From Methylotenera_A sp040079935 (GTDB lineage: Bacteria; Pseudomonadota; Gammaproteobacteria; Burkholderiales; Methylophilaceae), in assembly GCA_040079935.1 (NCBI GenBank), contig JBEBJI010000004.1, positions 1 to 64,000 on the forward strand: a stretch of 64,000 nucleotides of DNA, given 5' to 3'. Below, piece after piece: positions 17,125 through 26,286 of the stretch (position 1 is the stretch's first letter; every line of letters starts with the position of its first letter). The notes under the pieces are model-generated. The model was not told the origin of the DNA. It saw nothing but the letters and a program-made list of their open reading frames with translations, and searched no databases. The position numbers were made by a program, and so were the translations under genes.

Positions 17125-18024
17125 TTAACTCATTTTATCAAACTCTAGCGTTCCCATTACCCACCATGGCAAACGTGTATATTGGTTTTTATATCCAGTT
17201 ATGCCACAAATAAGTTGGGCATTTAATCTGGCTAAATGATAGGGGAGTTGATATGCCTCTTTATCAGGAGAACCAAATCCAATAGTCGAGCCTACCCACA
17301 TGGCTTCGTGAAATAAGTCATTTCTTGTGGAGTAAATACGGTTAACTAAATCCTCATTAAAAACGCTATATTTCTCGCAAAGAATATTAAAGCGTTCTTT
17401 TAGTTTTGGTCTTTGTGATGGAGGATTAAATTCATGATGAAGGTCGTATAAAGCATCAAAGACAATATATTGATGCAAAAATGCATCCCACTCCCACTCT
17501 AGGCTTCTCGCTCGATTAAAGACATATAGAATATTTACAAATTTAATGCGTTGGTTTTCACTTAAGGCTTTCCACCAAGTATAGACATGTTCTAAGAAAT
17601 GCAAAGTGGTGGAACCAGTTATGTAAATATTGTTAACTGACTTTATTGGTACGCGACCGTCAAACTTCCATTGACTTGGCATTAGCCTAGTGCCATGTAT
17701 ATAGGCAAGAAGAAAAACAATTAAAGCTTCATCAGTACCTTTTTCACCATCTTTACAGATTGGATTTTGAATGGTGATTTGATGAGATGATGGTAGGAAA
17801 AATAGTGAGGCAGGTCTCTCTGAGCGCGCCACTTTGTTTTTGCGCTTGTTTGTTTTTAAATCCACATTGTAGGTGGCTATTTGGGGAGGATAGTAGAAAC
17901 CATCCCTATTGGAATCTTTTTGGATGGCTTCTAATCTATTAGTATGATCAGGCAAAGGTGTGATTGATATACCTAAAAACTCACCTTTAAGGGGATTGAT
18001 TAAAAAACCAAATTCGCCATTCAT
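17125..18024 (-). CDS. Orphan HEPN-like protein (RNDLFH motif)
   Basis: A protein of 299 residues I do not recognise overall. Its C-terminal half is helical and contains LVNRIYSTRNDLFHEAMW (about residues 236-253), matching the RNxxxH catalytic motif of HEPN ribonuclease domains such as ApeA-type proteins. The N-terminal half looks like an all-beta domain. There is no signal peptide or membrane helix. It starts two bases after the polA stop (ATG 18024, AAGGTG about 12 bases upstream); another in-frame start at 18045 would overlap polA. The base composition looks more AT-rich than its neighbours, suggesting acquisition. No nucleotidyltransferase or toxin/antitoxin partner adjoins it. Confidence 0.6.
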   Translation of the reverse strand: MNGEFGFLINPLKGEFLGISITPLPDHTNRLEAIQKDSNRDGFYYPPQIATYNVDLKTNKRKNKVARSERPASLFFLPSSHQITIQNPICKDGEKGTDEALIVFLLAYIHGTRLMPSQWKFDGRVPIKSVNNIYITGSTTLHFLEHVYTWWKALSENQRIKFVNILYVFNRARSLEWEWDAFLHQYIVFDALYDLHHEFNPPSQRPKLKERFNILCEKYSVFNEDLVNRIYSTRNDLFHEAMWVGSTIGFGSPDKEAYQLPYHLARLNAQLICGITGYKNQYTRLPWWVMGTLEFDKMS

Positions 18025-18026
18025 TG

Positions 18027-20837
18027 TTAATGAGCACCTTCCCAATTACTACCCACACCAACCTCCGCCAATAGCGGCACAGATAATTTCGCTACATTCT
18101 GCATCAGCTCGGGCAATGTTTTTTTCACTAGTTCCAGCTCATTATCTGGCACTTCCAGTACCAGTTCATCGTGCACTTGCATGATGAGTTTGGTTTGTAA
18201 TTTTTCGTCACGTAGCCACTTATCTACTGCAATCATGGCGAGTTTAATCAAGTCCGCGGCTGTGCCTTGCATCGGTGCGTTAATGGCAGCGCGCTCTGCG
18301 CCGTTACGTCGTTGAACATTCGCGCTGTTGATTTCTGGCACCCAAAGTCTGCGTCCAAAGTAGGTTTCAACATAGCCTTTTTGTTTGGCTTCTGCGCGTG
18401 TGTTTTCCATATATGCTTTTACGCCGGGGTAGCGCGCAAAGTAGCGTTCGATATAGCTGGCGGCGGCAGACCTTTCTATGTTCAAGTTTTGCGCCAAGCC
18501 AAATGCGCTCATACCGTAAATTAAGCCGAAGTTAATTACTTTTGCATAGCGGCGTTGTTCACTATCCACAGCATCGCGTTCAACACCAAACACTTCAGCT
18601 GCGGTATGGCGATGGATATCTTCGTTATTGGCAAAGGCGGCTAACATGCCTGCATCTTGAGAAAGATGCGCCATTATGCGTAGCTCGATTTGCGAGTAGT
18701 CGGCAGACACGATATACGCGCCTTGAGGCGCAATAAACGCCTCGCGAATACGGCGACCTTCGGCGCTTCTTACAGGAATATTCTGCAAGTTTGGGTCGCT
18801 GCTTGCTAGTCTGCCTGTAATCGCCACCGCTTGGTTGTAGCTTGTGTGCACGCGCCCCGTGGCAGCGTTTATCATCTTCGGCAGCTTGTCGGTGTAGGTG
18901 GATTTGAGTTTTGCCAAGCCGCGATACTCTAATAAAACTTTAGGTAGTGGATGGTCTAGTGCGAGTTCTTGCAGCACGTCTTCATCGGTACTTGGTGCAC
19001 CGCTTGGTGTTTTTTTGGTGGGTTTAATACCTAATTTATCGAACAAAATTTCTTGCAACTGTTTGGGTGACGCCAAGTTAAAAGGCTGGCCTGCCAGTTC
19101 ATAGGCTTGGTTTTCTAGCGCAATTAATTTTAGGCCAATCTCGTTACTTTGCGACCTTAACATTTCAGCATCTATCAGCACGCCATTGCGTTCTATGGTA
19201 AATAAACACGCGGAGCTTGGCATTTCAATTTGACTGTAAATAAAATTAAGTTTTTCGTCATTGGCGATGATTGGATACATCGCCTCGTGCAGTTGCAAGG
19301 TAATATCTGCGTCCTCAGCCGCATATTCCGCAGCGGTTTCTACGGTCACTTGGTTAAAGCTAACTTGCTTGGCGCCTTTGCCAGCAACATCTTCAAAATG
19401 GATGGTTTGTAAGCCCAAATGTCGCTCTGCTAGCGCATCCATGCCATGCGTTTTGTGCGATTCGAACACGTAAGATTGCAGCATGGTATCGTGCGCAATG
19501 CCGTGCAAATGAATGCCGTGGTTCGCCAAAACATGTTGGTCATATTTCAAATTTTGCCCGACTTTTTTAATGGCTTCATCTTCAAGTATCGGCTTCATTT
19601 TAGCCAAAGTTTCAGCAAAATTAAGCTGTTCTGGGGCATCAAAATAATCGTGCGTCAGTGGTAAATACGCGGCGCTGCCTCCTTCCACGCTGAATGACAT
19701 GCCGACAATTTTAGCGAGCATAGGCTCGAGCGAAGTGGTTTCGGTGTCGAAGCAAATCAGCTCGGCTTTGCGCAGCTTTTCTATCCAAACATCTAATTGC
19801 GCGTTGCTTAAAATGGTTTCGTAATGGCGTGAATTGTTTGCAATATATTGTTTTTCAGCAACAATATTTTCTGAAATAGATGCTCTGGAAGGCTCATGGA
19901 TATTGGGTTGCAGGGCAGGGCTATTTTCTGCTTTTTGCGTACTATTCTGCAGATTATTTTGCACACCATCTGGCATATTATCCAGCTCACGGCGCCAGCT
20001 TTTAAACTCAAAGCGGTCGAATAATTCGGCTAATTTAGGCTTATCAATCGCTTGTGGCGCTAGGTCGCTGAGATTTTCCTGAATGCCAACATCGCAGCGA
20101 ATGGTAATCAGCTCCCGCGCTGTCGGTAGCCACGGCAGGGCTTTGCGCAAGTTTTCGCCCACCACGCCAGTAATGCTGTCAGCATTGGAAACAATATTCT
20201 CCAGGCTGCCATATTGCGTGAGCCATTTTACTGCTGTTTTTGGGCCGACTTTTTCAACACCAGGCACGTTATCTGAGGTGTCGCCGACCAGTATCAAGTA
20301 ATCAATAATTAAGCGCGGCGGAATGCCAAATTTCCTTTCAACGCCTGCAATATCGAGCACATCGTCAACCCTGCGAAACGCGTCGCGCATAGTATTGACG
20401 ACGGTAATACGCTCGTTCACCAGTTGCGTAATATCTTTATCGCCTGTGGAAATAATGGTGCGAATGCCTTCTCGCTCCGCCTGTTTTGCTAGGGCGCCAA
20501 TGACATCGTCCGCCTCTACGCCATTTTCTACAATCAGCGGCCAACCTAAGGCTTTAATCGCTTCGTGTAATGGCTCTATTTGCGCGCGCAAATCATCTGG
20601 CATGCTAGCGCGATTGGCTTTATATTCAGGGTAAATGTCGTCGCGAAAAGTTTTGCCTTTGGCATCAAAAACACACGCGCTATAATCTGATGGATAATCT
20701 TTATGTAAACGGCGTAACATATTAAGTACGCCCTGAATCGCACCTGTGGGCTCATTTTGGCTATTGCGCAAATCGGGCATGGCGTGAAAAGCTCTGTACA
20801 AATAACTTGATCCATCAACTAATAGCAAAGTTTTCAT
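18027..20837 (-). CDS. polA: DNA polymerase I
   Basis: Full-length Pol I of 936 residues: N-terminal 5'-3' exonuclease (LLLVDGSSYLYRAFHAMPDL; LVGDTSDNVPGVEKVGPKTA), 3'-5' proofreading domain with an intact DTET motif (Asp364 and Glu366), and C-terminal polymerase (DYSQIELRIMAHLS; QVHDELVLEVP). The start MKTLLLVDGSS at 20837 fits the family; an upstream ATG at 20852 would add five residues. The linker between the 5' nuclease and proofreading domains (about residues 290-340) is Asn/Ser-rich and holds a 35-bp repeat copy encoding ALQPNIHEPSRA (residues 308-319). It is divergent from the LOG gene. Confidence 0.98.
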   Translation of the reverse strand: MKTLLLVDGSSYLYRAFHAMPDLRNSQNEPTGAIQGVLNMLRRLHKDYPSDYSACVFDAKGKTFRDDIYPEYKANRASMPDDLRAQIEPLHEAIKALGWPLIVENGVEADDVIGALAKQAEREGIRTIISTGDKDITQLVNERITVVNTMRDAFRRVDDVLDIAGVERKFGIPPRLIIDYLILVGDTSDNVPGVEKVGPKTAVKWLTQYGSLENIVSNADSITGVVGENLRKALPWLPTARELITIRCDVGIQENLSDLAPQAIDKPKLAELFDRFEFKSWRRELDNMPDGVQNNLQNSTQKAENSPALQPNIHEPSRASISENIVAEKQYIANNSRHYETILSNAQLDVWIEKLRKAELICFDTETTSLEPMLAKIVGMSFSVEGGSAAYLPLTHDYFDAPEQLNFAETLAKMKPILEDEAIKKVGQNLKYDQHVLANHGIHLHGIAHDTMLQSYVFESHKTHGMDALAERHLGLQTIHFEDVAGKGAKQVSFNQVTVETAAEYAAEDADITLQLHEAMYPIIANDEKLNFIYSQIEMPSSACLFTIERNGVLIDAEMLRSQSNEIGLKLIALENQAYELAGQPFNLASPKQLQEILFDKLGIKPTKKTPSGAPSTDEDVLQELALDHPLPKVLLEYRGLAKLKSTYTDKLPKMINAATGRVHTSYNQAVAITGRLASSDPNLQNIPVRSAEGRRIREAFIAPQGAYIVSADYSQIELRIMAHLSQDAGMLAAFANNEDIHRHTAAEVFGVERDAVDSEQRRYAKVINFGLIYGMSAFGLAQNLNIERSAAASYIERYFARYPGVKAYMENTRAEAKQKGYVETYFGRRLWVPEINSANVQRRNGAERAAINAPMQGTAADLIKLAMIAVDKWLRDEKLQTKLIMQVHDELVLEVPDNELELVKKTLPELMQNVAKLSVPLLAEVGVGSNWEGAH
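19882..19916 (-). repeat. 35-bp palindromic repeat, copy C (inside polA linker)
   Basis: On the plus strand the loop reads TCATGGATATT between arms GCTCTGGAAGGC (one change from the usual left arm) and GGGTTGCAGGGC. In the polA sense it starts on a codon boundary (codon 308) and is read in frame 1 of the repeat as ALQPNIHEPSRA. Confidence 0.82.
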
Positions 20838-20858
20838 ATATTTAGGATGCATTAAAAA

Positions 20859-21581
20859 ATGACAAAAAAATTACCAAAAATTATCGAACCAGAATTACTC
20901 AATGGTAACGCGGAAAGCCATGAAGCCTGGCATGCATTCGAGATTATGGCAGAATTTGTGGGCGCCACCGAAAAGTTAAAAGAAATTACGCCCGCGGTTT
21001 CTATTTTTGGTAGCGCACGTACTGCGCCAGAGCACCCGTATTATAAACTTACAGAAGAAATTGCACGTTTGCTGTCAGATGCAGGTTTTTGTGTCATTTC
21101 TGGTGGCGGACCAGGCATTATGGAAGCCGCAAATAAAGGTGCTTTTCCTGGCCCAGCACCGAGTATTGGCTTGAATATTGAGTTGCCACATGAACAAACT
21201 GGTAATCCATATCAAGATATTAGTATCAATTTTCATCACTTCTTTATGCGAAAAGTGATGTTTGTAAAATACGCCAGCGCCTATGTGGTTATGCCGGGCG
21301 GCTTTGGTACCTTAGATGAGCTGATGGAGGTGGTTACGCTGGTGCAAACTGGGAAAACACGCAAAATCCCGATTATTTTGGTGGGTAAAACGTTTTGGGC
21401 GGGTTTGCTCGATTGGCTAAAAAATTCATTGGTGGCAGAAGGTATGGCTGGCGCTGAAGATTTGGAGTTAATTCAATTGATTGACGAACCAAAAGCCATT
21501 GTCGAAGCCATATTTAATCATTATGAATCAACAGGGTTTGAGCTGACACCTGCCGAACGCAAGATTCAACTTTATTTATAG
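20859..21581 (+). CDS. LOG family protein (TIGR00730, lysine decarboxylase-like fold)
   Basis: A cytosolic Rossmann-fold protein of 240 residues. The motifs SIFGSARTAPEHPYY, ISGGGPGIMEAANKGAF and MPGGFGTLDELMEV are diagnostic, the last being the PGGxGTxxE nucleotide site of LOG enzymes, which release free cytokinin bases or AMP from nucleoside monophosphates. In most bacteria the physiological role is pyrimidine/purine nucleoside 5'-monophosphate salvage or unknown. It is divergent from polA, with only 21 bases between the starts. Confidence 0.92.
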   Translation: MTKKLPKIIEPELLNGNAESHEAWHAFEIMAEFVGATEKLKEITPAVSIFGSARTAPEHPYYKLTEEIARLLSDAGFCVISGGGPGIMEAANKGAFPGPAPSIGLNIELPHEQTGNPYQDISINFHHFFMRKVMFVKYASAYVVMPGGFGTLDELMEVVTLVQTGKTRKIPIILVGKTFWAGLLDWLKNSLVAEGMAGAEDLELIQLIDEPKAIVEAIFNHYESTGFELTPAERKIQLYL

Positions 21582-21660
21582 GTTTTATTTACGCTGGCAT
21601 ACGTTTTTTAATGTGCTTTTTGTTAGAATGAGTTAATTGATTGTTATTCGAAAGCAAGAC

Positions 21661-21996
21661 ATGCAGAACCTTAAAACACTTTATTTGTTGTTGTGCCTAG
21701 TGCCAGCATTGGCATTGGCCGCGCCTGCGAATTTAGAGCCGCTGGAAGAAGTGCAGCCGCCACCAAAAATTGTGGATGGCGAAGCGCTGGAAGGTGAACC
21801 GCAAGTCACCATTCGCAAAAAAGGTTCAGAGACAGTTGAAGAGTATCGCATTCATGGTGAGCTTTATATGATGAAAGTGACGCCAGAGCATGGTGTACCC
21901 TATTATTTGCATAAGGAAGATCAAGATGGTGGTTGGGTGAATTCAGGGCCGAATCCACCCCTAAGTATCCCGAAATGGATTATCTTTAGATTCTAA
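21661..21996 (+). CDS. DUF2782 family secreted protein
   Basis: A small protein of 111 residues with a Sec signal peptide (hydrophobic LYLLLCLVPALALAAPA, cleavage about residue 20). The body ITIRKKG-type strand with VEEYRIHGELYMMKVTPEHG and PYYL(H)KEDQDGGW matches DUF2782, a periplasmic family found next to polA and thrB in betaproteobacteria, function unknown. A frame extending upstream to a TTG at 21637 exists, but the ATG at 21661 gives the signal peptide directly. Confidence 0.82.
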   Translation: MQNLKTLYLLLCLVPALALAAPANLEPLEEVQPPPKIVDGEALEGEPQVTIRKKGSETVEEYRIHGELYMMKVTPEHGVPYYLHKEDQDGGWVNSGPNPPLSIPKWIIFRF

Positions 21997-22001
21997 GCAA
22001 T

Positions 22002-22030
22002 AAGAGGGCGCTGCCCTCTTGTTAATTTTG
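22002..22030 (+). terminator. Rho-independent terminator after DUF2782 gene
   Basis: AAGAGGGC, loop GCT, GCCCTCTT, then a T-rich stretch (GTTAATTTTG). It sits between the DUF2782 gene and thrB; thrB begins at 22054, so read-through or a separate promoter must serve thrB. Confidence 0.7.
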
Positions 22031-22053
22031 TGACATTAATTTTTTAAAACAAC

Positions 22054-22983
22054 ATGTCCGTTTTCACCACCTTAAATCTCGAAGAAGTTCGCGTCTGGTT
22101 GCGCGATTTTACCATTGGTGAAATCGTTGAGCTGCGCGGCATTGCCGCGGGAATTACCAATACTAATTATTTTGTAATCACCGATAGCACTCGTTATGTA
22201 CTCACAATTTTCGAGCACAATAAGCTGGAAGAGCTGCCTTATTTCGTGGATTTAATGACGCACTTAGCTAAGCACGGCGTACCTTGCCCAGCGCCGATTA
22301 TTGATAAAAATGGTTTGGCTTTGCATGTGCTAAAAGGCAAGCCCGCGCTGATGGTGAGCTGTTTAAATGGCCGCGATATAGAAACACCAAATGCTGCACA
22401 ATGCGCGCAAGTGGCTTCTGGTTTAGCGCAGTTGCATATTGCTGGGCAGAGTTTTGTGAAAAAATCGCACAATCAGCGCGACCAAGATTGGCGCGATGCG
22501 ACAGTCGAGCAAGTGATGCTGAAGCTTTCTGCAGATGAGCAAAAACTGTTAAAAACCGAGCTCTATTTTCAGGATAAGTTGGATTTAAGCCAGCTGCCGC
22601 ATGGCGTTGTGCATGGCGATTTGTTCCGTGATAACGTGCTGTTTAATGGCGACAAATTAGGCGGCTTTATCGATTTTTATTACGCCTGCGATGATAGTTT
22701 TGCTTATGATGTGGCGATTGCAGTGAACGATTGGTGCGTTCTTGCCGACGGCAGTTTTGACGACAATAAACTAAACGCATTTTTAAATGCTTATCAGGCG
22801 GTGCGACCATTTACTGCGGCAGAAAATGCAAGTTGGCATGCACTGTTACGTGGCGCGGCGCTTAGATTTTGGCTGTCACGACTGTTCGATTTTTATTATC
22901 CAGCAGAGGGCGAGTTGACGCACGCTAAAGATCCAAATCATTTTAAAAAAATATTGCAACATCGAATTTTAATGGAAAAATAA
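22054..22983 (+). CDS. thrB: Homoserine kinase, choline-kinase-like (ThrB2/APH) type
   Basis: This phosphorylates homoserine on the threonine pathway. The 309 residues belong to the aminoglycoside-phosphotransferase fold rather than the GHMP fold of E. coli ThrB: ELRGIAAGITNTNYFV (nucleotide loop), then VVHGDLFRDNVLF (catalytic HGD) and GFIDFYYACDD (Mg2+ site). This form is standard in betaproteobacteria. The next gene starts after two bases, indicating an operon with the membrane protein downstream. Confidence 0.95.
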   Translation: MSVFTTLNLEEVRVWLRDFTIGEIVELRGIAAGITNTNYFVITDSTRYVLTIFEHNKLEELPYFVDLMTHLAKHGVPCPAPIIDKNGLALHVLKGKPALMVSCLNGRDIETPNAAQCAQVASGLAQLHIAGQSFVKKSHNQRDQDWRDATVEQVMLKLSADEQKLLKTELYFQDKLDLSQLPHGVVHGDLFRDNVLFNGDKLGGFIDFYYACDDSFAYDVAIAVNDWCVLADGSFDDNKLNAFLNAYQAVRPFTAAENASWHALLRGAALRFWLSRLFDFYYPAEGELTHAKDPNHFKKILQHRILMEK

Positions 22984-22985
22984 GC

Positions 22986-23768
22986 ATGGCAATTTTAGAA
23001 TCACGTACCAAAACTGGCATTAGCTGGGTGAAAGAAAGCATAGATTTATTTAAAACTGCGCCGCGCAAATGGCTGTTGTTGGCGCTGTCGTATGTAGGTA
23101 TTTTTATGATGTTGCCTTCGATTCCAGGCTTGCAGTTTTTTGCGTTTATCAGCGTGTTGATTTGGCCAGTTTTTTTGGCGATGGCGATTATGATGTATCG
23201 TAATGCAGACATGAAAAAACAGCAAAATTTGGGCGAAATTTTTAATCAAATCCAACCAAAAATGTCACAACTAATGGCGCTGGGAGCCGCATGTTTGCTA
23301 TATGCGGTGCTAGTGAGTTTTGTGCTGAATAGTGACATTGAAGGCTTGGTTGCGTTGACACAAAATAAAGCTGAGATGACCGAGCCGCAAGTGTTGGCCT
23401 TAATGCAAAAAATGGTGCCCTTCATGCTTAAACTTGCGCTGTTATTGACGCCGCTTATGATGGCAACTTGGTTTTCGCCCATGCTCATTGCGTTCAACAA
23501 TTATGATTTAGTGAAAGCGGTTAAATCGAGTATTGCGGGTTCAATTCAGTATATGATTGCGCTAGCCGCCGCATGGATATTGCTTTCTGGCGGTATTGTT
23601 GTGCTGATGCTAACTGTAGGAATCGCAGTGGGAATTGTCAGCAACTTGGTGCCAGTGCTCGGCCAAATGCTTACTTCATTTTTAATTTTTGGCTGCTTGC
23701 TACTCGCTACTGCGCTCATGCTGGCGTTTCAGTATGTGAGTTATCGCGACGCATTTAGGGCGGCATAA
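22986..23768 (+). CDS. BPSS1780-like membrane protein
   Basis: An inner-membrane protein of 260 residues with five to six hydrophobic segments. The N-terminal VKESIDLFKTAPRKWLLLAL motif is typical of the BPSS1780 family, whose role is unknown. It is coupled to thrB (gap of two bases), as in other betaproteobacteria. Confidence 0.75.
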   Translation: MAILESRTKTGISWVKESIDLFKTAPRKWLLLALSYVGIFMMLPSIPGLQFFAFISVLIWPVFLAMAIMMYRNADMKKQQNLGEIFNQIQPKMSQLMALGAACLLYAVLVSFVLNSDIEGLVALTQNKAEMTEPQVLALMQKMVPFMLKLALLLTPLMMATWFSPMLIAFNNYDLVKAVKSSIAGSIQYMIALAAAWILLSGGIVVLMLTVGIAVGIVSNLVPVLGQMLTSFLIFGCLLLATALMLAFQYVSYRDAFRAA

Positions 23769-23783
23769 GCGCAAAAATAGCCT

Positions 23784-23818
23784 GCCCTGCAACCCGCATG
23801 GATATTGGCTATCAGGGC
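23784..23818 (-). repeat. 35-bp palindromic repeat, copy D (convergent gene junction)
   Basis: Left arm GCCCTGCAACCC, loop GCATGGATATT, right arm GGCTATCAGGGC. It lies between the convergent BPSS1780-type gene and uvrD, where no other terminator is obvious. Confidence 0.9.
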
Positions 23819-23862
23819 ATATTATTTAGTATTTTTTGCCTATATTTTATATCTTTTCAGGC

Positions 23863-26052
23863 TTATATTTTCTCCAATTTTGCATATTCCATCGCCAGTG
23901 TTTTTAAACCTTGGTTGCCAAAATTAATTTTAATCACTAAATTTTCGCCATTGCCTTCGTAAGTCACCACCACGCCATCACCGAATTTAGCGTGACGCAC
24001 GCTAGAGCCAATTTTAAACGGGTAACTGTTCGCCTGTGAGGGTGCGGTTTGGTGAGAAGCACCTTGATAATTGCCCCCAGAGGCGTAATTTTTAGCAATC
24101 GGTTTGCTGTTCAGGCGCTTTAATAATGCTTCGGGAATCTCGTCTAAAAAGCGCGATGGAATGCCATAGCGTACTTGGCCGTGTAGCATGCGGCTTTGTG
24201 CATGGCTTAGGTATAGGCGTTGGCGTGCACGCGTGACGGCTACATACATCAAGCGGCGTTCTTCTTCTAGCCCACCCGTTTCACTGGCGCTATTTTCGTG
24301 TGGGCAGAGACCTTCCTCTAAGCCGCTAATAAACACCGCTTTAAATTCTAAGCCTTTAGAGGCGTGCACCGTCATCAGTTGCAACGCATCATAACCAATC
24401 GTAGCTTGATGGTCACCCGCCTCCAAACTGGCATGCGTTAAAAACTGCGTCATTAAATCTTGCGGTTCGTCTCCATCCACATTGTTGTGGTTGCCAAAAT
24501 CTTGGTTGGTAAACGCAACGGCGGCGGTGATCAACTCGGCCAAATTTTCAAGGCGGTCTTCGCCATCTTTGTCATTCTCATAATGCGCTTTAAGGCCAGA
24601 TAATGTGGTGGCTAACTCTGCCACCTCAGATAAGGTAATGCCATACGCTTGGTCGGTCATCTCGCGGATTAAATGCACAAAGCCTTCAATACCTTTGCCA
24701 CCCGCGCGGCCATTACCTACTTTGTTAATCGCGGCTTGCCATAGACTGCACTCGTTTTGGCGAGCACCTTCTTGCAGTTGCTCTAAACTGCGCGCGCCTA
24801 TGCCGCGAGCGGGAAAGTTAATTACGCGCAGCAAAGCGGTGTCGTCATTGGCGTTCGCGATTAAGCGCATATAAGCCAGCGCATGTTTAATCTCGGCGCG
24901 CTCAAAAAAGCGCAAACCGCCATAAACGCGGTAGGGTAGATTGGCGGCAAATAAAGCGTGTTCTAAAATGCGCGATTGTGCGTTGCTACGATACAGTAAA
25001 GCCATATCCGCCAGCGCACTGCCTTCACTTTGCAGCATCTTCACTTCATCGACAATAAATTGCGCTTCATCGGTATCGTTATACGCTTCGTAAACCCTAA
25101 CGGGCTCGCCAGCACCTGCCGAAGTCCACAAGTTTTTGCCTAAGCGATTGTTATTGTTAGAAATAATCGCATTCGCGGCATCTAAAATATTACTGTGACT
25201 GCGATAATTTTCTTCGAGCTTGACGATATTCTGCACTTTAAAATCGCGCTCAAAATCTTTCATATTACCGACGCGCGCACCGCGAAATCCGTAAATAGAC
25301 TGGTCATCATCACCGACTGCGAACATACAATTGTTTTGCCCAGCCAGTAATTTTAGCCACAAATATTGCAATCTATTTGTATCTTGAAATTCATCCACTA
25401 AGATGTATTTGAAGCGACTTTGGTAATGCTCGCGAATGCGCGCATCGCGCTCTAGCAGCTCGTAACAGCGCAGCAATAATTCCGCAAAATCGGCCACGCC
25501 TTCACGGTTACATTGCTTGTCGTATTCTTCAAAAATCTCGCGCATTTTTCTGCTGTGGTCGTCGTAAGCATCCACCGTATGTGCGCGCAAACCTTCCTCT
25601 TTACAGCTATTAATATAGCCTTGCACTTGCTTGGGTACAAACTTTTCATCATCCACATTCATCAATTTCATCACGCGTTTAATTGCAGATAATTGGTCTG
25701 AAGTGTCTAAAATTTGGAATGTCGAAGGCAAGCCAGCCTCGCGATAATGCGCCCGCAGAAGTCGATTACAAAGCCCGTGAAACGTGCCAGCCCACATGCC
25801 GCGCGTGTTAATCGGCAACATCGCGGTAAGCCGCGTCAACATTTCTTTGGCGGCCTTATTGGTAAAGGTCACCGCCATCAGCCCCATGGGCGAAATTTGC
25901 TCGGTTTGAATCAACCAAGCAATTCTAGTTGTTAAAACGCGTGTTTTCCCGCTACCAGCGCCAGCCAATATCAATGCGGATTGATGGGGTAGCGTGACAG
26001 CTTCTAATTGTTTATCGTTAAGGCCGTCTAGTAGATTTGTTTGGGATTGCAT
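23863..26052 (-). CDS. uvrD: DNA helicase UvrD/PcrA (superfamily I)
   Basis: A 3'-5' helicase for nucleotide-excision and mismatch repair. It has 729 residues with Walker A AGAGSGKT (about residues 31-38), VDEFQDTNRLQY (motif II), GDDDQSIYGFRGA (motif III), LEENYRSHSNIL (motif IV), MTVHASKGLEF (motif V) and VAVTRARQRLYLS (motif VI). The C-terminal SVRHAKFGDGVVVTYEG segment is the small tudor-like domain of UvrD/PcrA that contacts RNA polymerase and is absent from Rep, so UvrD is preferred over Rep. Confidence 0.95.
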   Translation of the reverse strand: MQSQTNLLDGLNDKQLEAVTLPHQSALILAGAGSGKTRVLTTRIAWLIQTEQISPMGLMAVTFTNKAAKEMLTRLTAMLPINTRGMWAGTFHGLCNRLLRAHYREAGLPSTFQILDTSDQLSAIKRVMKLMNVDDEKFVPKQVQGYINSCKEEGLRAHTVDAYDDHSRKMREIFEEYDKQCNREGVADFAELLLRCYELLERDARIREHYQSRFKYILVDEFQDTNRLQYLWLKLLAGQNNCMFAVGDDDQSIYGFRGARVGNMKDFERDFKVQNIVKLEENYRSHSNILDAANAIISNNNNRLGKNLWTSAGAGEPVRVYEAYNDTDEAQFIVDEVKMLQSEGSALADMALLYRSNAQSRILEHALFAANLPYRVYGGLRFFERAEIKHALAYMRLIANANDDTALLRVINFPARGIGARSLEQLQEGARQNECSLWQAAINKVGNGRAGGKGIEGFVHLIREMTDQAYGITLSEVAELATTLSGLKAHYENDKDGEDRLENLAELITAAVAFTNQDFGNHNNVDGDEPQDLMTQFLTHASLEAGDHQATIGYDALQLMTVHASKGLEFKAVFISGLEEGLCPHENSASETGGLEEERRLMYVAVTRARQRLYLSHAQSRMLHGQVRYGIPSRFLDEIPEALLKRLNSKPIAKNYASGGNYQGASHQTAPSQANSYPFKIGSSVRHAKFGDGVVVTYEGNGENLVIKINFGNQGLKTLAMEYAKLEKI

Positions 26053-26154
26053 GCCGATATTATCGCATGGCTGGCACTGGATGTAGCGTTACAAACTGTT
26101 ACAAAAACAATGAAAATTGCTGGAACTAAGCCAAATAGCGTCAGTCTGAACTTG

Positions 26155-26269
26155 CATGGTGGCTGAATTAAATTTTAGTCATCTTTCCGCTTCTTTCCTC
26201 CCTGAGCGGAAGCCTTAGACGATGAGGCATTTGCCCCGATTTTACTCCCCTTAAATCGGGGCTTTTTTT
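26155..26269 (+). ncRNA. Candidate small RNA with own terminator
   Basis: Between two minus-strand genes (uvrD start, ung end) there is a strong plus-strand terminator with no plus-strand gene before it. Upstream are two further hairpins: TTCCGCT...AGCGGAA (about 26184-26212) and GCCTTA...TGAGGC (about 26212-26228), then GCCCCGATTT...AAATCGGGGC and seven T. Three hairpins in a row ending in a U tract is the build of a bacterial sRNA. No clear promoter was found, the 5' end is a guess, and I do not recognise the family. Confidence 0.4.
26233..26269 (+). terminator. Rho-independent terminator (plus strand, orphan)
   Basis: A 10-bp perfect stem GCCCCGATTT/AAATCGGGGC with a 10-base loop followed by TTTTTTT. 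The T run is only on the plus side, so it does not serve ung or uvrD, which are both on the minus strand. Confidence 0.85.
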
Positions 26270-26286
26270 ATCTATAAACCGTTGCG

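Noticed and set aside
26070..26090. Sigma-54-like TGGCAC before uvrD
   Set aside because: The distance to the following GC is one base too long and no -12 TTGC is present.
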